From: an uncultured bacterium
GTDB taxonomy: Bacteria > Bacillota > Clostridia > Oscillospirales > Oscillospiraceae
Assembly (NCBI GenBank): GCA_947176765.1
Contig: CAMWRX010000007.1
Span: 1-61,621, forward strand
Reading direction: 5' to 3'
DNA length: 61,621 nt
Shown here: in pieces, positions 24,902-31,968 of the stretch
How the letters are laid out: each line of letters starts with the position of its first letter
Position numbering within the stretch: the stretch's first letter is position 1
The notes under the pieces: model-generated
What the model saw: the letters and a program-made list of their open reading frames with translations, nothing else
Database searches by the model: none
What the model was told of the DNA's origin: nothing
Translations under genes and position numbers: made by a program

Positions 24902-26008
24902 TTAGATGATGTTCAGGTTCACGTTGGACCAATCCTGATTCAGCTTGGTGAAGTCAGAGTCGATGACCAGCTTGCCGTCCACAACATCCTTGAACTGCGC
25001 CTCATAGTCCTCCTTGGCGTAGTTCTTCAGGCTCCAGGTGTCGGTGGGCAGGCCGGTAGCGCCGTCCTTGGCGCCCAGGGAGACGGCGGAGTTACCGATC
25101 TCGCTCCAGGTGCCGTCATAGGCCTTGGTGATGGCCCACTGGGCCGCGTCGGACAGGCCCTTCATGGCGGAGGTGATGACGGTGTCGGACTGGCTGGACT
25201 GGTCCACGTCCACGCCGATCACCTTGCCGTCGTTGGCGGAGGCGGCGGCGGTGATGGACTGGAACATGGAGCCGCCGCAGGCGAAGACGACCTCGGTGCC
25301 CTGCTCATACCAGCCGGAGATCATGCTCTGCAGCTCGGGAGAGGCGGAGAAGCTGGCGCCGTACTCCCAGGAGAAGTTGATGTCCACGGTAATGCCCATC
25401 TCAGCGGCAGCCGCGTTGGCGCCCTGGACGTAGCCGTAGCCGTAGCGCTGGCAGGCGTCATTGGTGCCGCCGCCGCCACCGGAGAAGCCCAGCTTGGTGT
25501 AGCCTTCCTTGACAGCGGCATAGCCGGCGAAGTAGCCGCACTCATGCTCGTTGAAGGCAATGCCCACCACGTTGTCCAGGTCCAGGGTCCAGCCGTCGAT
25601 GAACACGAACTTGGTGTCGGGGAATTCCTTGGCGGCTTTCTCCAGGGCAGAACCCTGCATGAAGCCGGCGCAGACGACCACTTCGGCGCCGCCTTCCACG
25701 GCGGCCTTCATGGCGTCATAGCGGTCGTCGTCGGTGGCCTGGTCACCGCCGGAGGGCTGATAGTACTTGTAGGACTTGTCGTTGTTGGCGGCGTACAGCT
25801 TCACGCCGTCGAAGGTGCCCTGGTTGAAGGACTTGTCCTTCAACTGGCCCACGTCAGTGATGAAGGCCACCTGATACTTGCCGTCCTTGGAGGTCATGGT
25901 GTCGGCGATGTCGTCAGCGCCGCCGGTCTTTTTGCCGCCGTTGCCGCTACAGGCCGCCAGACTGAACACCATGGCCAGAGCCAGCAGCATCGCAAGGAAC
26001 TTTTTCAT
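24902..26008 (-). CDS. BMP-family (PnrA-like) nucleoside-binding lipoprotein
   Basis: 368 residues. Lipoprotein signal peptide MKKFLAMLLALAMVFSLAAC with the lipobox LAAC, so it is anchored outside the membrane. The mature part has the Bmp/PnrA pattern: YQVAFITDVGQLKDKSFNQG, VVCAGFMQGSALEKAA, VGIAFNEHECGYFAGYAAV, VVFACGGSMFQSITAAA and VIGVDVDQSSQ. PnrA binds purine nucleosides. The frame stays open upstream, but the signal peptide and the AAAGGA site fix the start at 26008. Next to it are a nucleoside-type ABC complex and deoC, which supports a role in scavenging (deoxy)nucleosides. Confidence 0.93.
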   Translation of the reverse strand: MKKFLAMLLALAMVFSLAACSGNGGKKTGGADDIADTMTSKDGKYQVAFITDVGQLKDKSFNQGTFDGVKLYAANNDKSYKYYQPSGGDQATDDDRYDAMKAAVEGGAEVVVCAGFMQGSALEKAAKEFPDTKFVFIDGWTLDLDNVVGIAFNEHECGYFAGYAAVKEGYTKLGFSGGGGGTNDACQRYGYGYVQGANAAAAEMGITVDINFSWEYGASFSASPELQSMISGWYEQGTEVVFACGGSMFQSITAAASANDGKVIGVDVDQSSQSDTVITSAMKGLSDAAQWAITKAYDGTWSEIGNSAVSLGAKDGATGLPTDTWSLKNYAKEDYEAQFKDVVDGKLVIDSDFTKLNQDWSNVNLNII

Positions 26009-26095
26009 TGCAATTTCATCCTTTCCTTTTCTTTTGTCATGTAGAGTCGCGCGGAATCTTTCCGAGCCGCATGGAGCCCACCCGGAATCATTACC

Positions 26096-26124
26096 ATTAT
26101 AGCTTGTCCTCCGGCAAATTACAA
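26096..26124 (-). promoter_or_regulatory. Promoter of the BMP lipoprotein gene
   Basis: Minus strand TTGTAA (plus 26119-26124) and a consensus TATAAT (plus 26096-26101), spacer 17 bp. The leader is about 80 nt; I see no known purine riboswitch motif in it. Confidence 0.65.
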
Positions 26125-26166
26125 GGAACATTTACAGTTTTTTTCAACTTTTCCCATTCTGACGGC

Positions 26167-26832
26167 TCAATAGCCCTGGGCAGCCTGTCCCTTCACCAAT
26201 TTGACGATGCGGCTGGTGCCCAGCCGATCCGCCCCCAGCGCCAGGAAATCCGCCGCGTCCTGGAGGCTGGAGATACCCCCGGCGGCCTTGATCTTCACAT
26301 GTGGGGCCACGTTGGCCTTGAACAGCGCCACGTCCTCCCGGGTGGCCCCGGCGGTGGAGAATCCGGTGGAAGTCTTGATGTAATCCGCCCCGCTGTCCGA
26401 CACGATCCGGCACAGCTTCACCTTCTCCTCGTCGGTGAGCAGGCAGGTCTCGATGATGACCTTCAGCACCAGAGCGCCGCAGGCCTCCTTGACGGCGCGG
26501 ATCTCGGAGAGCAGATCGTCCCACCGGCCGTCCTTGGCCCAACCGATGTTGATGACCATGTCGATCTCCTTCGCGCCGTTGGCGATGGCGTCCTTGGCCT
26601 CGAACACCTTGACAGCGGTGGTGGAGTAACCGTTGGGGAAGCCGATAACGGTGCACACGGGGAGCCTGTCTCCCAGATACTCCGCCGCCTGCCTCACGAA
26701 GCTCGCTGGGATGCACACGCTGGCGCAGCCGTAGGCCGCCCCGTCGTCGCAGATCTGCTTGATTTCCGCCCAGGTGGCGGTCTGGGTCAGCAGGGTGTGA
26801 TCCACCGCCGCTAAAATGGTCTTGTTGTCCAT
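26167..26832 (-). CDS. deoC: Deoxyribose-phosphate aldolase
   Basis: 221 residues; splits deoxyribose 5-phosphate into glyceraldehyde 3-phosphate and acetaldehyde. Typical family segments are [10 protein letters not shown], the Schiff-base lysine region [29 protein letters not shown], and [20 protein letters not shown]. Start ATG at 26832 follows GAGG by 8 nt; an in-frame GTG nine bases earlier overlaps that site. It lies upstream of and co-oriented with the nucleoside transporter genes but has its own promoter. The acetaldehyde it yields could be handled by dehydrogenases such as those at the left edge (speculative). Confidence 0.95.
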   Translation of the reverse strand: MDNKTILAAVDHTLLTQTATWAEIKQICDDGAAYGCASVCIPASFVRQAAEYLGDRLPVCTVIGFPNGYSTTAVKVFEAKDAIANGAKEIDMVINIGWAKDGRWDDLLSEIRAVKEACGALVLKVIIETCLLTDEEKVKLCRIVSDSGADYIKTSTGFSTAGATREDVALFKANVAPHVKIKAAGGISSLQDAADFLALGADRLGTSRIVKLVKGQAAQGY

Positions 26833-26865
26833 TGGAATCACCTCATTAAATAATAGTATGGTTTC

Positions 26866-26894
26866 ATTGTACTATGGGCAGGCTGGAAAAGCAA
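26866..26894 (-). promoter_or_regulatory. deoC promoter
   Basis: Minus strand TTGCTT (plus 26889-26894) and TACAAT (plus 26866-26871), 17 bp apart. Confidence 0.6.
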
Positions 26895-26926
26895 GAACCT
26901 CCCTCTCTTTCAGCACAAATTTAGCT

Positions 26927-27074
26927 TCCGCAACCTGTAGTCGTGCTGCGCCTGTTCGCGACGCGCGGCTTCCCTCCGACTCGGGCAAAACCCACCGCTG
27001 CTTCGCTGCGGCTGGGCTTTTGCCCTCGCTCCAGTCCATCCGCGCTGCTCACGACGGCTCCGCAACCTATGGTT
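26927..27074. repeat. REP-like structured intergenic element
   Basis: A ~148-bp non-coding element made of nested inverted repeats. Inner arms GGGCAAAACCCACCGC (26983-26998) and GCGGCTGGGCTTTTGCCC (27008-27025) pair with two single-base bulges; outer arms GTCGTGCTGCGC (26940-26951) and GCGCTGCTCACGAC (27042-27055) pair as well. CCGCAACCT occurs at both borders (26928 and 27060). It lies between the divergent deoC and XRE promoters. The layout resembles repetitive extragenic elements or a non-autonomous mobile repeat; no second copy is seen in this window. Confidence 0.55.
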
Positions 27075-27097
27075 GTCAGATTATATACTACTTTTGG

Positions 27098-27126
27098 TTG
27101 CCATGTCCGCTGATTTTTGCTAAGAT
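27098..27126 (+). promoter_or_regulatory. Promoter of the XRE/repeat protein gene
   Basis: TTGCCA at 27098-27103 and TAAGAT at 27121-27126, 17-bp spacer, about 49 bp before the start codon. Confidence 0.5.
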
Positions 27127-27174
27127 GATGCTGTCCAAAGGCGCCGGACAGTTTTTCTTTGGAGGCATCGTAAT

Positions 27175-27978
27175 ATGAACGATATGAATTTTCAAGAGCG
27201 TTTGTTTGACCTGCGCCGTCAGGCCGGACTGAGCCAGGAGGAGCTGGCCAATCTGCTGGGGGTCACCCGGCAGGCGGTGCAGAAGTGGGAGGCGGGCACG
27301 TCCCGCCCGGATATGGACAACCTGGCGTCCCTGGCGGACTACTTCAAGGTGTCCTTGGACTATCTGGTAACGGGCAAGGAGGCCGCTCCCCCGCCCACGC
27401 CCACCATCGTCAACAATTACTATGAGCACCACCACCGCTGGCACTACGAGTACAAGAGCAAGCGCACCCTGTTTGGCCTGCCGCTGGTACACATCAACTG
27501 CGGCCCCGGCATCCACTGGGCCAGGGGTATCATCGCCATTGGAGACATCGCCACCGGGCTGGTGGCCCTGGGCGGCATTGCCGTGGGGCTCGTCAGCCTG
27601 GGCGCACTCAGCCTGGGGCTGCTGCTGGCGCTGGGGGCGCTGTCGCTGGGCGCGGTGTCCATCGGCGGTGTCGCCATAGGACTGATCGTCTTGGGCGGCT
27701 TCGCCTTTGGTGTGTTGTCTGTGGGCGGCATCTCCTGCGGCGTCTATGCCGCGGGGGGCGTGGTAACCGCCTCAAAGGTGGCCGTGGGCGGCACGGTGTC
27801 CGCTCCCCTGGCCATAGGCGCCGCCGCCGAGGGGGCGCAAACCATCCTCATCCCCTTGGGCGGCCTGAATGGCGCGGAGCTGGACGCCGCCCGGGCCGCC
27901 ATCGACGCCGCCTGCGCGGGCGCGCCGGGGTTCGTCCCCTGGCTGCTGAAGTTGTTCCTGTTTGCAAAAGTCTCCTAA
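27175..27978 (+). CDS. XRE-family regulator with a C-terminal hydrophobic decapeptide-repeat domain
   Basis: 267 residues. Residues ~5-65 are a helix-turn-helix of the XRE type (LFDLRRQAGLSQEELANLLG, VTRQAVQKWEAGTSRPD). After a His/Tyr-rich linker (~82-100) comes KSKRTLFGLPLVHINCGPG, then residues ~118-195 contain at least six near-decapeptide repeats of the form (I/L)xxG(L/V)xxxGG, e.g. IAVGLVSLGA, LSLGAVSIGG, VAIGLIVLGG, FAFGVLSVGG. These could be glycine-zipper membrane helices or a beta-solenoid. GGAGG lies 9 nt before the ATG. It has its own promoter and terminator, so it acts alone. Its ligand or partner is unknown. Confidence 0.85.
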   Translation: MNDMNFQERLFDLRRQAGLSQEELANLLGVTRQAVQKWEAGTSRPDMDNLASLADYFKVSLDYLVTGKEAAPPPTPTIVNNYYEHHHRWHYEYKSKRTLFGLPLVHINCGPGIHWARGIIAIGDIATGLVALGGIAVGLVSLGALSLGLLLALGALSLGAVSIGGVAIGLIVLGGFAFGVLSVGGISCGVYAAGGVVTASKVAVGGTVSAPLAIGAAAEGAQTILIPLGGLNGAELDAARAAIDAACAGAPGFVPWLLKLFLFAKVS

Positions 27979-27981
27979 ACC

Positions 27982-28013
27982 ACCCGGCGGGTCACACGGC
28001 CCGCCGGGTTTTT
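27982..28013 (+). terminator. Terminator of the XRE/repeat protein gene
   Basis: ACCCGGCGGG / CCCGCCGGGT, a 10-bp perfect stem with an 8-nt loop, followed by TTTTATTT; it begins 3 bp after the stop codon. Confidence 0.88.
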
Positions 28014-28025
28014 ATTTGCGTATAT

Positions 28026-28097
28026 CAACCATCGATTGTGTTTTGCCAAAATTACCGCCATTGAATTCAACCATTGTTTTTGCTATGATACAACCAT
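28026..28097 (+). promoter_or_regulatory. Promoter with three CAACCAT repeats, probable operator
   Basis: TTGAAT (28061-28066) and TATGAT (28084-28089) with a 17-bp spacer. The heptamer CAACCAT occurs at 28026, 28068 (within the spacer) and 28091 (at the transcription start). The placement suits repression by the XRE protein encoded directly downstream (inference). Confidence 0.55.
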
Positions 28098-28118
28098 CAA
28101 GCGAAACGGGGTGTTTTC

Positions 28119-28991
28119 ATGGCAAATCTGTTGAGTGACCGCATTGCCGAGCTGCGGAAAGAACGCGGCCTCACCCAGGAACAGCTGGGCCAGCTGGTGG
28201 GCGTGTCCGCCCAGGCGGTGAGCAAGTGGGAGAAGGGCGGCGCGCCCGATGTGGAGCTGCTCCCCACCCTGGCCGACCGTCTGGGGGTGACCATCGACAC
28301 CCTGTTTGGCCGCAGCCAGGAGGAAATCGAGGATATGCCCCAGATGCTCATCCGCTGGCTGGAAGCCATCCCCGCGGAGCGGCGGCCCGACCAGCTCTTC
28401 CGTCTGCTGGCCACTACGTTCACCGCACTGACCACCATGGGACACGATTTTTATGTCGACACCCACAGCACCATCCAGCCCTCCTGCTACACACCAGGCC
28501 ACGACTGGCTCCGCTCCGGGCTGGATCTGCAAAACGCCATCTGCATGGCCATCCCGGCGGAGGACTTCCCTTTCTATATGCTTCTGCCCGAGCCAACCGA
28601 GGGCTACGCGTCCCAGCTGGCCTCCGATGAGGAGTACCGCCGACTGTTTTCCGCCCTGTCTATAGAGGGCAGCCTGGAGTTGCTGCGCTATCTCTACGGG
28701 CAGAAAGAAGCTTTCTATTCTGTCCCGGCCCTGGCCAACCGCGTCGGCCTCCCCCAGGAACAGGTGAGCGCGGCGGTGGAGGCGCTGGCACAGTGCAACC
28801 TTCTGCGCCGCCGATCCATTGAGCTTGAGGAGGGCAGCACCGATGTCTACATCATCCACGACAACCTGGGCTTTGTCCCCTTCCTCTATCTGGCCCGCTG
28901 GCTCATGGAAAAGGACGACTCCTGGGTCGTCTGTTGGCAAACCCGGAAGCAGCCCATCTTAGCCCCGCCCGAGCCAAACAAGGAGGACTGA
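28119..28991 (+). CDS. XRE-family regulator with a C-terminal effector region
   Basis: 290 residues. Residues ~5-65 form an XRE helix-turn-helix (IAELRKERGLTQEQLGQLVG, VSAQAVSKWEKGGAPD). The remaining ~220 residues are unlike known domains that I recognise, except for a winged-helix-like stretch near 195-235 (VPALANRVGLPQEQVSAAVE, ALAQCNLLRRR). It ends 3 bp before an ABC exporter gene, with GGAGGA between them, so the pair is one transcription unit. It probably controls the exporter, and its own promoter carries three copies of CAACCAT. Confidence 0.85.
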   Translation: MANLLSDRIAELRKERGLTQEQLGQLVGVSAQAVSKWEKGGAPDVELLPTLADRLGVTIDTLFGRSQEEIEDMPQMLIRWLEAIPAERRPDQLFRLLATTFTALTTMGHDFYVDTHSTIQPSCYTPGHDWLRSGLDLQNAICMAIPAEDFPFYMLLPEPTEGYASQLASDEEYRRLFSALSIEGSLELLRYLYGQKEAFYSVPALANRVGLPQEQVSAAVEALAQCNLLRRRSIELEEGSTDVYIIHDNLGFVPFLYLARWLMEKDDSWVVCWQTRKQPILAPPEPNKED

Positions 28992-28994
28992 CCC

Positions 28995-30713
28995 ATGAGC
29001 AAACAGAAAAACCCCGCCGCCCGTCAATATTACCGGGTCTTCTATCAAAACAACCGCCTGCGTTATATCCTGGCTCTGGTGCTGGTGGTGCTAAGCTTTC
29101 CAGGGGGCCTTATCATCTCGTGGCTGCTGGGGGAGGTCATCGACATCATCACCGCAGGGGATCTGGATCGTCTGGTACAGACCGCGCTCCTGACAATTGC
29201 CTTTTCCGCACTGGAATTTCTCATCCTGACCGCCCAGTACCGAACCAAAAGCAGTTTTATTTACAAGGCGCTGGCCCAGTACAAGGCCCTGGCTTTCCAA
29301 AACCTCTCGGAAAAGAGCATCAGCGCCTTTTCCCGGGAAAACACGGGCCGGTACATCTCCGTCCTCACCAACGATGTAAACTCTGTGGAAGAGAACTACC
29401 TCAAGCGCTCCTTTATCTTACTGTACTACATTCTAGTCTTTTTGGGGGCTCTAGGGATGATGTTCTGGTACAGTCCCTTTCTGACCATCGCCGCCATTCT
29501 CCTCTCTCTGTTCCCCCTGGTGGCCGCCCTGCTTATGGGAAACGAGCTGGCGGCCCGGGAAAAGACGGTCAGCGACAAAAACGAGCACTTCGTTTCCCAG
29601 CTCAAGGATTTACTGTCCGGCTTTTCCGTCATCAAGAGCTTCAAGGCGGAGGGGGAAACCCGGCAGATCTTCGACGTAGCCAACCGGAACCTGGAGGAGC
29701 ACAAACGCCGGCGCTACTGGTGGGAATGTATGCTCTCCAACGTGACCCAGAACCTGTGCTCCAATGCTATGCAGTTCGGCATCTTCTTTCTGGGGGCGTA
29801 TCTGGCCATCCGTGGGGACATCACCGCCGGCACGGTGCTGATCTTCGTCAACCTGTGCAATTTCGTCATCCAGCCCATCAATATTGTACCCCAGTACTGG
29901 GCCAATCGAAAGGCCGCCCAGGCCCTCATTGAGAAGCTGGCCCAGGTGACGGAGGAGAACACCGGGCGCTCCGGCGAGGCCATCCCCCCGGTGCTGGACG
30001 AGGCCATTGCATTGGAGCACGTGACCTTCGGCTATGAGCCGGACAAGCCGGTGCTGCAAGACCTGTCCCTGCGGCTGGAACCGGGGAAAAAATACGCCGT
30101 CGTGGGCGGCTCCGGGTCGGGCAAGTCCACCCTGCTCAACCTGCTGATGGGGGCCTACGACAGTTACGGCGGCTCCATCACCATCGACGGCAAGGAGCTG
30201 CGGGAGGTGGACACCGACAGCCTCTACGACCTGATGAGCCTCATCGGCCAGAGCGTGTTCCTGTTCGATGACACCATCCGAAACAACATCACCATGTTCC
30301 GAGATTTTCCCGACAAACAGGTGGACGAGGCAGTCCGGCGCTCCGGCCTGTCGGAGCTTCTGGCCCAGCGGGGCGAGGACTACCGCTGCGGGGAAAATGG
30401 CGTGGCACTGTCCGGCGGCGAGCGCCAGCGGGTGTCTATCGCCCGGTGCCTCCTCCGGGGCGCGCCGGTGCTCCTGCTGGACGAGGCCACCGCCGCCCTG
30501 GACAACCAAACCGCCTTTTCTGTCACCGACGCCATCCTCCACCTGGACGGGCTCACCCGGGTGGTGGTCACCCACCGGCTGGACGCGGCGCTGATGGAGC
30601 AGTACGACCAGATCGTCATGCTGCGAAACGGCCGGATTCAGGAGGCGGGAAGCTTTGAACAGCTGATGGAGAAAAAGGGGTTCTTCTACTCCCTGTACAC
30701 GCTGTCCGCGTAA
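28995..30713 (+). CDS. ABC exporter, fused membrane and ATPase domains
   Basis: 572 residues, a half-transporter that must dimerise. Residues 1-310 hold six membrane segments (YILALVLVVLSFPGGLIISW; ILVFLGALGMMFWYSPFLTI; MQFGIFFLGAYLAIRG). The ATPase domain has Walker A GGSGSGKSTLLN, signature ALSGGERQRVSIAR, Walker B VLLLDEATAALD and the switch histidine in VTHRLD. Only one copy is present, so a homodimer is likely. Co-transcribed with an XRE regulator, which suggests export of a toxic compound, peptide or lipid. Substrate unknown. Confidence 0.93.
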   Translation: MSKQKNPAARQYYRVFYQNNRLRYILALVLVVLSFPGGLIISWLLGEVIDIITAGDLDRLVQTALLTIAFSALEFLILTAQYRTKSSFIYKALAQYKALAFQNLSEKSISAFSRENTGRYISVLTNDVNSVEENYLKRSFILLYYILVFLGALGMMFWYSPFLTIAAILLSLFPLVAALLMGNELAAREKTVSDKNEHFVSQLKDLLSGFSVIKSFKAEGETRQIFDVANRNLEEHKRRRYWWECMLSNVTQNLCSNAMQFGIFFLGAYLAIRGDITAGTVLIFVNLCNFVIQPINIVPQYWANRKAAQALIEKLAQVTEENTGRSGEAIPPVLDEAIALEHVTFGYEPDKPVLQDLSLRLEPGKKYAVVGGSGSGKSTLLNLLMGAYDSYGGSITIDGKELREVDTDSLYDLMSLIGQSVFLFDDTIRNNITMFRDFPDKQVDEAVRRSGLSELLAQRGEDYRCGENGVALSGGERQRVSIARCLLRGAPVLLLDEATAALDNQTAFSVTDAILHLDGLTRVVVTHRLDAALMEQYDQIVMLRNGRIQEAGSFEQLMEKKGFFYSLYTLSA

Positions 30714-30714
30714 A

Positions 30715-30746
30715 AAGATACCCTCCGGCACGCCGGAGGGTATCTT
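30715..30746. terminator. Bidirectional terminator
   Basis: A perfect 15-bp stem (AAGATACCCTCCGGC / GCCGGAGGGTATCTT) with only 2 unpaired bases. T-tracts follow on both strands (TTTTTA on minus). It separates the exporter gene from the convergent DUF362 gene. Confidence 0.88.
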
Positions 30747-30751
30747 CATTG

Positions 30752-31903
30752 TCAGTGATCCAGCAGCTTCGCGATGGCGGTGCGGTGTACGATCATGGCG
30801 CTCTCCGGGCAGAACTCCTGGCAGCAGAAGCAGCGGATGCACTTTTTGCGGTTGATACTGGGTTTTTTGTTCACCATAGTAATGGCGTCGGCGGGGCAGA
30901 CATTCCGGCATACGCCGCACCCCACGCACTTGGCGGGCTTGACCTGGGGCCGCTGGGACAGCGCCCATCTCATCACCGTTCCCTTTGCCCGTTTGAACAG
31001 GCTCTTCCCGTCGCCTTGGAACAGGTGGCTGTTGCCGGTGACGATGCGCTGAAAGTCTGGGATGACGAAGGCGGCGGGGTCGCCCTCCACCGTCAGCTCC
31101 GCCGCCGAGGCGGGGATCAGCCCCCGCTCCAGCGCCGCCTCCAGGGTGGGCACCTCCTCCCGCTTCAGGCCGATGAGCCCCGCGCACACCAGATCCACCT
31201 TATGGGGGCTCTCCGACGCCAGCAGCGCCCCCATGTGCCGGGGGGTGCCGCCGGTGGGGCCGTTGCCCTCCATGCAGTCCACCGCGTCCACAATGGTGAG
31301 TTTTGGCGTAAAATACTCGTCCAGATCCACGATCATCCGGGCAAAATCCCTGGGATCCGGATAGCGGAAATGGTACTCCGGCTTCACCGTGCCGGGGATG
31401 GCGCCGAACATATTTTTTGCCCCGCAGGTCATGGCCATCATGCCGTGGGTCTTGAGCTTACACAGGTCGATGATGGCGTCCGCCTCGTCCAGCCAGGCGG
31501 TGTACCGGAACTGGCGGCACACCTTTCCCTCCGGGAATTGGGCCTGGTTCTCCTCGAAGTTCTGGTTGAGCCGTCCACCCGCCTGTTCCACCGCCTTCAT
31601 TCCGGTGGCCGTATAGATTCGGTTTACATAGGCCGCGTTGAACAGTCCGCCGGGGCTGTCCCCCACCACCACATCCGCGCCCCGCTCCACCAGCATTTTG
31701 ACCAGGGGGCACAGCAGGCCGGGGTGGGTGGTGACCGCCTTCTCCGGCTTGGCGGAGGCCACCAGGTTCACCTTGATTGCGATTTTCATCCCGGGGCTCA
31801 CCCAGTCCAGCCCGCCCAGCGGGGCCAATACCCGCTCCAGCGCGACCCGCGTCTCTTCCTCGCCGTAGCCGGCGCAGGGCGTAATGACTACATCAGGTTT
31901 CAC
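30752..31903 (-). CDS. DUF362 domain protein with two [4Fe-4S] clusters
   Basis: 383 residues. Residues ~1-300 are DUF362 (KIAIKVNLVASAKPEKAV, GADVVVGDSPGG, ADAIIDLCKLKTHGMMAMTC), a family linked to iron-sulfur and redox chemistry without an assigned reaction. The C-terminal ~75 residues hold two ferredoxin motifs, CVGCGVCRNVCPADAI and CIRCFCCQEFCPESAM, so it probably transfers electrons. I chose the GTG at 31903 because GAGG lies 8 nt upstream; an earlier in-frame GTG overlaps that site. It stands alone between terminators. Electron partner unknown. Confidence 0.87.
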   Translation of the reverse strand: MKPDVVITPCAGYGEEETRVALERVLAPLGGLDWVSPGMKIAIKVNLVASAKPEKAVTTHPGLLCPLVKMLVERGADVVVGDSPGGLFNAAYVNRIYTATGMKAVEQAGGRLNQNFEENQAQFPEGKVCRQFRYTAWLDEADAIIDLCKLKTHGMMAMTCGAKNMFGAIPGTVKPEYHFRYPDPRDFARMIVDLDEYFTPKLTIVDAVDCMEGNGPTGGTPRHMGALLASESPHKVDLVCAGLIGLKREEVPTLEAALERGLIPASAAELTVEGDPAAFVIPDFQRIVTGNSHLFQGDGKSLFKRAKGTVMRWALSQRPQVKPAKCVGCGVCRNVCPADAITMVNKKPSINRKKCIRCFCCQEFCPESAMIVHRTAIAKLLDH

Positions 31904-31922
31904 ACATTTCACCTCTATTGAA

Positions 31923-31950
31923 AAAGGCTGCCGCAACCGCGGCAGCCTTT
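31923..31950 (-). terminator. Terminator of the ispH-rpsA operon
   Basis: Minus strand AAAGGCTGCCGC / GCGGCAGCCTTT, 12-bp perfect stem with a 4-nt loop and a TTTTTC tract, 18 bp after the rpsA stop codon. Confidence 0.88.
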
Positions 31951-31968
31951 CGGGAATCAAGCGGGAGC

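Noticed and set aside
26009-26095. Purine riboswitch in the BMP lipoprotein leader
   Set aside because: The expected junction bases and paired loops are not seen; the leader has no stable three-way junction.
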